A stretch of DNA of 34,524 bases from Bacteroidales bacterium (lineage in GTDB: Bacteria; Bacteroidota; Bacteroidia; Bacteroidales; JAUNSR01): assembly GCA_030539115.1 (NCBI GenBank), contig JAUNSR010000019.1, forward strand, positions 32,038 through 66,561. Direction: 5' to 3'. A program made the position numbers and the translations under genes. Below, piece after piece: positions 1 to 6,421 of this stretch (the first letter of the stretch is position 1; every line of letters begins with the position of its first letter). The notes under the pieces are model-generated. The model had not been told where the DNA came from. It was given only the letters and a program-made list of their open reading frames with translations, and ran no database searches.

Positions 1-187
1 TCATCAAACACATTATGAAAGCTATCGCTTTCTAATGCTTATTGAATTCGGCTTGCATTATCTTGGAACGCCTATATCACTTTTTATCGCCTCAAGGACA
101 TTGACTTATGATTAATTTCCTGTCATCAACGCCATACTTGACTAAAAGTGCATCCGACTATTATCTTCAAATAAAATAAAAAGAGTT

Positions 188-970
188 ATGAAAAACACAC
201 TGGCATTAGCTTTATTGTTATTATTTATTATTCCTTTAAAGAGTTTTGCATTCGACAAGGAGGGGCATTCAATTGCAGCTTCAATAGCAAAAAAGCATTT
301 ATCAAAAAAAGCTTCCAAAAACATCTCAAAATATCTTAATAATCATGACATCGTGTACTATGCTTCGTGGATGGACTATTTAGGTTATGTCACCAAGAGC
401 GGCTACTGCAATGAATGGTTCGACCATTGCGTTCCTGTCAATGAAAATTTTGAATATGCAGAAAAGGCTTTCCCCGGCGACGCACTTCTTGCCACTGAAA
501 CCGCAATAGAACGTCTGAAAGATGGCAAATACAAGGAGCTTGACGATTCAACTGTCTTTTTGCTTATAAAACACCTTGTTCATTTTCTTCCCGACATGCA
601 TTGTCCATCACATGTTATATATACTTTTCGTCCTTCAAACTATGTTGTCACCGTCGATGGCAAAAACATAAACTTTCATACCGTTTGGGATGGAATGATA
701 AATCTCGGTCCTCATAAATACAGCGTTTCTGAATGGGTTGAAGTATTGAATTATTTCACTAAAGAGGAGCAGGCACAGATGATTAAGGGCACACCAAGAG
801 ATTGGGTCCACGAGAATGCAAAAGATTGTATTGTTGCCTATGAAATCGTTCCTGAGGGAAAAGAGGTTGAAGACCCTCAAAGATACCAAGGCAGCGTTAT
901 TCTTGAGAAACAAATCATGAGAGCCGGACTTAGATTGGCTTTGGTATTGAATACAATTTTTGAAAAATAA
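188..970 (+). CDS. S1/P1-type zinc nuclease, exported
   Basis: A 260-aa secreted or periplasmic protein of the S1/P1 nuclease (zinc-dependent phospholipase C-like) fold, expected to cleave single-stranded nucleic acid or 3'-nucleotides with a three-zinc centre. Residues 1-21 form a signal peptide ending in SFA, so the mature chain begins FDKEGH. The family normally starts with Trp, whose amino group binds zinc; Phe22 takes that place here. The other ligands fit the family order: H27, D63, H80, then H132-x3-D136-x5-H142, then H164-x3-D168 in the NFHTVWD segment. The length matches the family. It stands alone on the plus strand, facing away from the minus-strand gene at 1254. The start ATG follows an A-rich leader (AAAAAGAGTT). 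Family is confident; substrate is not determined. Confidence 0.85.
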   Translation: MKNTLALALLLLFIIPLKSFAFDKEGHSIAASIAKKHLSKKASKNISKYLNNHDIVYYASWMDYLGYVTKSGYCNEWFDHCVPVNENFEYAEKAFPGDALLATETAIERLKDGKYKELDDSTVFLLIKHLVHFLPDMHCPSHVIYTFRPSNYVVTVDGKNINFHTVWDGMINLGPHKYSVSEWVEVLNYFTKEEQAQMIKGTPRDWVHENAKDCIVAYEIVPEGKEVEDPQRYQGSVILEKQIMRAGLRLALVLNTIFEK

Positions 971-1253
971 GCACACTACCTATTAAAAATGTTTATAACC
1001 TAAAATACAATAATTTTGATGCGGCAGTTCGGGAACATAAAAGTGCTCAGCCGGCACATTTACCTCACCAAATGCCGCATTGACTATATTAATCCTAATA
1101 TAACTTTTAAATTCCGCTGATTCAGCAAAGGCAGCATCAAACCTTTCCGCATCATTTTTTACAGGTCTTGATATTTATCTCTAAAAAATTTACTAAGCGT
1201 TATTTATCGTTGGTAATTTTCCACGTAGAAATACAATCTGCAGATTCTATAAT
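971..1253. other. Convergent intergenic region with nested inverted repeats
   Basis: This lies between the convergent nuclease (plus) and MG2/plug protein (minus) genes. ATGCGGCA at 1019-1026 is the exact reverse complement of TGCCGCAT at 1073-1080. Inside is a smaller hairpin with GTGC (1043-1046) and GCAC (1054-1057). There is no T-run directly after the outer stem, so it is not a classic terminator, although it may serve as a bidirectional 3' end. I see no gene here. Confidence 0.4.
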
Positions 1254-3740
1254 TTACAATATAAACGATTTAACCTCCCCCTTTTCGCTCACCCCCTCCA
1301 CAACAATTTTTATAGTCTGAGAATTGTCTGAGTTATAAAACTCCATTTTAGCCTCGCCGTTGGCGTCGAATTTCAGATTTGGATTCCAATAAAGAGTGTT
1401 TCTTTTGTCCTCATCTTTTGCATTCTTTTCAGTGTAGACAGGGTTATAAAAATCAACCGGCTTTTGAAAAGATGAGATAAGCTTGAATGCAAAATTTGGA
1501 GACACTATGTCTCTCTCAACATCACCCTTTCTTAGGGTAATATAAATTATAGGACCTCCCCCTTGTGTCATATCGAATGAAACTGCAGATATGGCATCAA
1601 TAATTTCTATTTGCTCTATTGCATCTCCACGAAGGTTTTTATACCAGAATTCCTCCATAAAATCAGGTTGTAATGCATCATCTATGCACAGACGGCAGAT
1701 ACTTCCCTTATATCTAAACCTTTCTCTTAATTCAGCAAACTCCTCACTTGCTGTAAGATCTAATGTCCCTACACCATTGGTAATTACCTTTTCATTTACA
1801 AAAAATCCGGTCATACTTGTTCTGAGAATTTCCTTTAAACTCTGGGTTCTTTTCCTTTCAAGCATTGCATTTGGCAAAAGCGAACTGAATTTGCTGATTA
1901 CCGGAACCTTAGGCTTCTCTACCCTGTTTGCCCGCACCTCTATCTCCTGAAGATTGTAGTTTCTAAGAGAGGAATTTTCAATAACTTTGGCAAAATCCAA
2001 TTTACTTGTTTTCTGTGTTTCCCAGTCGTAGGCATATATATTCAATGAATTTAGAATATCGCTGTTTTCCGCTTTTTTTTTGGTGTCGTCATTTATTTTA
2101 AGCAGCAGGTTGTCATCTCCCGTCTTTGTCATACCTGAAATCCATACGGTTGTTGAATCGGGTATTTCAAGATTACTAAACTCATACCCGCCATTTGCAT
2201 CCGAAACAGTCTCCTGTATAAACGAATAATCCGGAATATTGAGCCTTATCACCGCACCTTTCACCGGGCGTCTTCTTACCAAAGACAAAGCGCGCCCCTT
2301 TATATCAATTCCTGTTTCAGGCAATGACTGAGGTCTTAGAAAGTCCCCCTTCATGGCATTTTCAATATTGTATCTTGTCCATCCTTTAACCATCATCAGC
2401 AGATCCACATATTTGCCATTATCCTCATCCGACAGATATACATTTGGATTGATCATATTTTCTTTTACCTCACATGAAAGAAGAAACCACGAACGAGCAG
2501 TCTGAACATTGTCACGCTGGTCGAAGGCTCCATTTGTTACAGATACCGCACATACCGAATTTCTCAGGTTGCTGTCTTTAAGACCAAGCTCTATTTTTTC
2601 TCTTTTTTCATAGTTTTCTTTAAGTCCCGAAACGGCAAGTCTGCCTTGGGGCTTAATTACAAAGCATTTTCTTTCACTCACAATATCTCCTAAAAGAGTT
2701 ACCAATACAAAAGATGTTATCCCCTCCTTAAGCTCCGACTTGTTGATCATAAACTCGCTCTTGTCTATCTCCTTCATCCATAGAGGAAAGCCTCCCTGAA
2801 CTGCCATAAGCCTGTATTCCTTTAAGTTTATATCCGAGGTGGCTGAAATCTTCACTTTTATATTATCCCTGAATGGTATTGCGCTCAATGAAGCACCCGA
2901 TGAAACTGCCTTTGGAAGAGACACTTTAATAGAGTCATTGCCCCTCGTCTTTAGGACACAATAATATGATGTCCCAGTTTGTGGTATAAATGAGAAAAAG
3001 CCTATTCCACGGTGCAGAGTCTTAAAATCTAAAATATAATTGTTTTTAGAATCATAGAGTCTGCCATAAACATATACCGGCTTGTCTTTTTTGTCCAATG
3101 CCTCGAAAGCAACCTGTGAAAGATTGCCTGCAATCATTTCACCCCCTTCGGGATAAAACCTAACAGAAATACCGGATTTATTTTTTACAGTATTATTATT
3201 ATCATTATCCTTTTTTGAATGCTTTTCTTTGTCAGAAGCCGCATCTGAAGAGAGTCTGTTATAAAGCTTTACTTCATCATATTGAGAGTCATCGACTCCG
3301 GTAACATTAATAATTCTCGAAAAAACAGAGGCTTCATTATCCGACAATTGATATTTTGTATACGACCTTAGAATATACCTGCCACTCTTTAAAGTATCAC
3401 CAAGAGCAACATATCCCTTATATATATTCTCTTCGTTTCTTCTTACTGTGACTTTTCTTATAACTTTTCTTGTTCTCCAATCTATTAGATCGATATAGCT
3501 GTAGATACTTGAACTGTCAGGAAGACCGGTGGCTGCATTGACAATAAAACTCCTAAGCCAGACTGTGTCACCTGCATAATAATAGGAGCGGTCTGTCATT
3601 GTATATATTTTCTCATGCGGATACAGCTCGGTCTGAGTAATAAGATTTCTAAACAAAACCGAATCTATCTGTGCTGTAATGGCTGAAACATCAATAAACA
3701 GACAAACAATACATAGCAATAGGTTAAGGTGTCCATTCAT
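1254..3740 (-). CDS. Large exported MG2 / carboxypeptidase-regulatory / TonB-plug-like protein
   Basis: An 828-aa exported protein with a signal peptide (residues 1-24, ending ITAQ). Residues about 43-147 resemble the MG2 domain of alpha-2-macroglobulins (KIYTMTDRSYYYAGDTVWLR, then a YKGYVALGDTLKSGRY segment). About 477-550 is a carboxypeptidase-regulatory-like beta domain (KGRALSL through GGYEFSNLEI). About 595-760 resembles a TonB receptor plug (LQEIEVRANR and following). No outer-membrane beta-barrel follows: the chain ends soon after the plug-like part. Bacteroidetes encode many such MG2-plug proteins, usually annotated only as hypothetical or carboxypeptidase-like; their role is not settled. 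It appears monocistronic, with the cytidylate-kinase-like gene 651 bp upstream. Domain calls are by eye and the function is unknown. Confidence 0.7.
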   Translation of the reverse strand: MNGHLNLLLCIVCLFIDVSAITAQIDSVLFRNLITQTELYPHEKIYTMTDRSYYYAGDTVWLRSFIVNAATGLPDSSSIYSYIDLIDWRTRKVIRKVTVRRNEENIYKGYVALGDTLKSGRYILRSYTKYQLSDNEASVFSRIINVTGVDDSQYDEVKLYNRLSSDAASDKEKHSKKDNDNNNTVKNKSGISVRFYPEGGEMIAGNLSQVAFEALDKKDKPVYVYGRLYDSKNNYILDFKTLHRGIGFFSFIPQTGTSYYCVLKTRGNDSIKVSLPKAVSSGASLSAIPFRDNIKVKISATSDINLKEYRLMAVQGGFPLWMKEIDKSEFMINKSELKEGITSFVLVTLLGDIVSERKCFVIKPQGRLAVSGLKENYEKREKIELGLKDSNLRNSVCAVSVTNGAFDQRDNVQTARSWFLLSCEVKENMINPNVYLSDEDNGKYVDLLMMVKGWTRYNIENAMKGDFLRPQSLPETGIDIKGRALSLVRRRPVKGAVIRLNIPDYSFIQETVSDANGGYEFSNLEIPDSTTVWISGMTKTGDDNLLLKINDDTKKKAENSDILNSLNIYAYDWETQKTSKLDFAKVIENSSLRNYNLQEIEVRANRVEKPKVPVISKFSSLLPNAMLERKRTQSLKEILRTSMTGFFVNEKVITNGVGTLDLTASEEFAELRERFRYKGSICRLCIDDALQPDFMEEFWYKNLRGDAIEQIEIIDAISAVSFDMTQGGGPIIYITLRKGDVERDIVSPNFAFKLISSFQKPVDFYNPVYTEKNAKDEDKRNTLYWNPNLKFDANGEAKMEFYNSDNSQTIKIVVEGVSEKGEVKSFIL

Positions 3741-3915
3741 AGCAGAAGAGTTAATTAGACAATATGTTTTGACTAATTTAAAAAGAATTATTATATTAAC
3801 AAATAATATTCAATTTTCAAAAGCACATATCTAACCAACAATTACCAAATTTATAACGACCGCTGATCAATTTTTATCCAAGATATTTCAGCTGTCATTA
3901 ATGTAAAGTGTGAAT

Positions 3916-4020
3916 CGACGGTAAAAATTTTAAAATCGACGGTAAAAATTAAATTTATGACGGTCAAAATAATTTTTTCGACGGTAAAAATTAAAAAATC
4001 GATAAACGAAAAAATACAAT
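3916..4020. repeat. Phased 21-bp direct repeats (CGACGGTAAAAATT core)
   Basis: The 14-bp core CGACGGTAAAAATT starts at 3916, 3937 and 3979, with a two-mismatch form (TGACGGTCAAAATA) at 3958. A decayed fifth unit (CGATAAACG) begins at 4000. The starts are exactly 21 bp apart, about two helical turns, so every core faces the same side of the helix. The array lies 176 bp upstream of the MG2/plug protein start (3740), with a poly-A-rich 7-bp spacer after each core. Confidence 0.75.
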
Positions 4021-4036
4021 CTATTTATTATATTGA

Positions 4037-4255
4037 TTTACAAAGCTTTATAATTTCAGCATTTGCAGTAAACACATAAAACAGGAGCGTGTCATATTTG
4101 TAAAATCGGGGTATCAACAGCAGCTGCAAAGCGGAATATCGTTTGATTCCGGCAAAGATAATGACGAAACAGACAGCATTGCAGAAATCGAAAACCTTTC
4201 ACTTCAATATTTGCTTGACAAAGAAGATGATTACCGCTTAAACAGACAGGATTAA
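4037..4255 (+). pseudogene. Possible 3' remnant of a decayed gene
   Basis: A plus-strand frame stays open from 4037 to the TAA at 4253-4255 but has no ATG. From about 4100 its translation looks like real protein (SGYQQQLQSGISFDSGKDND, then DETDSIAEIENLSLQYLLDK), hydrophilic and acidic. The base composition is less AT-rich than the flanking spacer, and there is no visible ribosome binding site. I do not recognise the family. It could be the tail of a deleted gene or a chance open frame. Confidence 0.25.
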
Positions 4256-4331
4256 TGCCCGGGATATGATCAGGACCTTGCATACCGAGTTTTAATGATA
4301 AAAGAGCCGGTTTAATTCAGACGGCAAAAGA

Positions 4332-4369
4332 AAAGGGTTTTGCATCGATATAATAATGCAAAACCCTTT
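4332..4369 (-). terminator. Intrinsic terminator of the cytidylate-kinase-like gene
   Basis: A perfect 14-bp inverted repeat: AAAGGGTTTTGCAT (4332-4345) and ATGCAAAACCCTTT (4356-4369) around a 10-nt loop. It begins 22 bp beyond the stop codon at 4392. Read on the minus strand, the stem runs into TCTTTTG. It may work in both directions, since an A-rich tract lies on the other side. Confidence 0.7.
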
Positions 4370-4391
4370 AAAAAATCATATAACTGCTTTA

Positions 4392-5036
4392 TCAAAAAAC
4401 ATGGGCACTGGTATTGTAGTGCGGACCCATCTTTTTCTCCAAGACATGGTCTATAAAATTTTTGAGAAACAAAGCTGTGCCATGCACACCCATAATGGAT
4501 GAGTCGATGCACAAATCATAGGACGCGGCAGTTCCCCACTCCTTTTCAGTATAGAAGTCGTAATATTTCTGGCGGCTCTTGTCCTGCTTTTCAATCATCT
4601 CCCTTGCATCATCCTTCGACAACTGCAAACGCTCGCATACGCGCTGTATTCTATAGTCTATAGGAGCTTGAATAAAAAGGTTAATGCAGTTAGGATGGCT
4701 TCTTAAGATATAATCGGCGCTTCTTCCAACAATAACACAGGAACGCTCTTCGGCAATACTTGTTATAACGTTTGATTGAAGCACATAAAAATTGCCGTTA
4801 CTGAGTACATTTTCATTTCCAAAACTTCCGATAAGGGCATAATCCAAAAAATTCGGAGCCTTCTCGTCAGCTTTTTCAAGGAAATCCATACTCACTCCAC
4901 TACGTTTAGACGCTTCCTTAATAAGTTCCTTATCATAATAGGCTATATTCAACAAAGAAGAAAGCTTCTTGCCTATGGCACGTCCGCCGCTTCCAAATTG
5001 ACGACCAATAGTAATTACAAAATTGTTGTCGTTCAT
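4392..5036 (-). CDS. Cytidylate-kinase-like P-loop protein
   Basis: A 214-aa cytosolic protein of the cytidylate-kinase-like family (AAA_26). It has a P-loop near the N-terminus (residues 11-24, GRQFGSGGRAIGKK), a YYDKELI segment at about 33, CVIVGRSADYIL near the middle, and an RIQRV...KQDKSRQKYYDFYT lid-like segment. It matches a widespread Bacteroidetes family, distinct from canonical Cmk, whose physiological substrate is not established. It is not the housekeeping CMP kinase by motif order. It is probably monocistronic: 148 bp separate its start from the next minus-strand stop (5185), and a hairpin terminator follows. Confidence 0.8.
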   Translation of the reverse strand: MNDNNFVITIGRQFGSGGRAIGKKLSSLLNIAYYDKELIKEASKRSGVSMDFLEKADEKAPNFLDYALIGSFGNENVLSNGNFYVLQSNVITSIAEERSCVIVGRSADYILRSHPNCINLFIQAPIDYRIQRVCERLQLSKDDAREMIEKQDKSRQKYYDFYTEKEWGTAASYDLCIDSSIMGVHGTALFLKNFIDHVLEKKMGPHYNTSAHVF

Positions 5037-5184
5037 AATCGTTGTGCTTTTAGTTTATAAAAAGAATCACATTAAAAAAGAATTCTTATAAAAGATTCTT
5101 GATTTAAGGTCTATTCCAAATATAAATATTTTTTAATATAATTACAATAGAACACAACTATTTTTTAAAAGTTCGGATAAAATT

Positions 5185-5958
5185 TCAAATCTTCTTTGCA
5201 ATATAAAATACATATCCGTAATAGGAAGAGTATTTTTTATACAGCTCAAACTCGTGTCTTTGACTCTCAACAAGCGATGAAGCTGTCGGATTGTCGGGAT
5301 ATTTATTTAGAAATTCATACTGAGCCTTAATCTGAGGAATATAGAAATTGTCTGTCCAACAGTTTTCAGGAAGCACAAATGCCGCCACCGGCTTGTAACC
5401 GCACTGTTCAATGACTTTTATCTTGTTTGAAACAGTATCGATTTCATTATATGCATCCATCCAAAAATCTTCAATCTCTTTCGGTCTTTTTTCAGTAAGC
5501 CATGACACCTCAGTAACGGCAGCATATCCATTATCATTGAGAAAATCCTTCCAGATTGTCAGTGCGTTTCTAAAGCCGATATTATAAACGGCCCCTTCGC
5601 ACCAGATCAAGTCAAAGAAGTTTTTGTCAAAAGGGAGCTTGTCCATTGAACCGACGATAGTTGAGATTTTATTATCAAGACCCATCTCTTTAATTTTTTC
5701 ATCGAGCTTTGATACGAACAAAGGGAAAAGATCAAGAGCAAAAACTTTGCCCGGAACATTGTTTGCAACTGTTATAGTCTGAGTGCCCGTGCCACAGCCG
5801 AGATCTATGATTTTGGAGTCTTCATTTAGATTGTCAATAAAGCCGAGGGCTTTTAATGCAGACTCAACGCTGCCCGGACCCTGACGGTCGACAGAGGAGA
5901 AGTATTCACAGATTAGATTGAAATCGAATTCATGTATTGAAGAAAATTCATTTTCCAT
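5185..5958 (-). CDS. Class I SAM-dependent methyltransferase
   Basis: A 257-aa soluble protein with the Rossmann-like methyltransferase motif I (KIIDLGCGTGTQT, residues 49-61). Motif II-like FALDLFP follows, then a DLIWCEGAVYNIGF segment in the position of motif IV. There is no signal peptide. The substrate cannot be read from the sequence. Similar stand-alone enzymes in Bacteroidetes act on small molecules or are uncharacterised. The 110-bp inverted-repeat element (6001-6110) lies 42 bp upstream of the start codon and probably falls in its promoter or leader. Confidence 0.8.
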   Translation of the reverse strand: MENEFSSIHEFDFNLICEYFSSVDRQGPGSVESALKALGFIDNLNEDSKIIDLGCGTGTQTITVANNVPGKVFALDLFPLFVSKLDEKIKEMGLDNKISTIVGSMDKLPFDKNFFDLIWCEGAVYNIGFRNALTIWKDFLNDNGYAAVTEVSWLTEKRPKEIEDFWMDAYNEIDTVSNKIKVIEQCGYKPVAAFVLPENCWTDNFYIPQIKAQYEFLNKYPDNPTASSLVESQRHEFELYKKYSSYYGYVFYIAKKI

Positions 5959-6000
5959 GACGTTAAAATATTTTTCGTTATCATTTTATAAACAATAACC

Positions 6001-6110
6001 TGTTAAGTAAAAAATGTTGATTTATAAACATAAAAACAACTCTGACAAAAATTGCCCGAGTCAACAGAAAGGATAACTTACAGCCTTAACTGTGGGTTAT
6101 TTACTTAACA
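6001..6110. repeat. 110-bp element with 11-bp terminal inverted repeats and an internal hairpin
   Basis: TGTTAAGTAAA at 6001-6011 is the exact reverse complement of TTTACTTAACA at 6100-6110. Abutting the right end is a hairpin: ATAACTTACAG (6073-6083), loop CCTTAA, then CTGTGGGTTAT (6090-6100), 11 bp with two G-U pairs. The layout resembles a miniature inverted-repeat element, or a structured leader of the methyltransferase mRNA. I see no clear target-site duplication. Confidence 0.5.
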
Positions 6111-6361
6111 ATATCCAAATTTTGTTTTAACATCCGATGTAAAGGTAATACAAGCCGAACTCAATTAGCATTTAAAAGTGTTAACTTTTATAAATGCGAT
6201 TGATGAGGCGAAGCTTACCTTATTTAAAGGTAAATCAAAAAATGGCCGATTGTTATTTTATTGCAAAAAAATATTTTATAACCATTAATAATCAGTTTTA
6301 TTATGAGAAAAGGTGAGAATTTGGGCATGATTAAGTAGTATAATCAATATTAAAAAAATAT
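6111..6361. other. Intergenic spacer, no gene seen
   Basis: AT-rich spacer between the upstream side of the methyltransferase gene and the end of PUL A. I find no convincing ORF or RNA gene. The right boundary is the PUL A terminator. Confidence 0.4.
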
Positions 6362-6393
6362 GCCTCTCAAATATTCATTAATATTTGAGAGGC
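6362..6393 (-). terminator. Intrinsic terminator of PUL A
   Basis: A perfect 14-bp inverted repeat, GCCTCTCAAATATT (6362-6375) and AATATTTGAGAGGC (6380-6393), with a 4-nt loop. It lies 28 bp past the M60 stop codon. On the minus strand the stem is followed by ATATTTTTTTAA, a good U-tract. It marks the end of the SusC-SusD-SGBP-M60 unit. Confidence 0.85.
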
Positions 6394-6421
6394 AATAAAT
6401 AGGCTATATTGAACAATTAAA

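Noticed and set aside
1591..1950. Plus-strand ORF inside the MG2/plug gene
   Set aside because: It is a shadow of the minus-strand coding sequence with low-complexity composition.
3900..4024. Open minus-strand frame through the 21-bp repeats
   Set aside because: It stays open only because 21 is a multiple of 3, and it lacks a start codon ahead of the repeats.
4092..4283. Minus-strand ORF of 63 aa
   Set aside because: It is Cys/Ile-rich and unlike a real protein, and it lies opposite the more coding-like plus frame.
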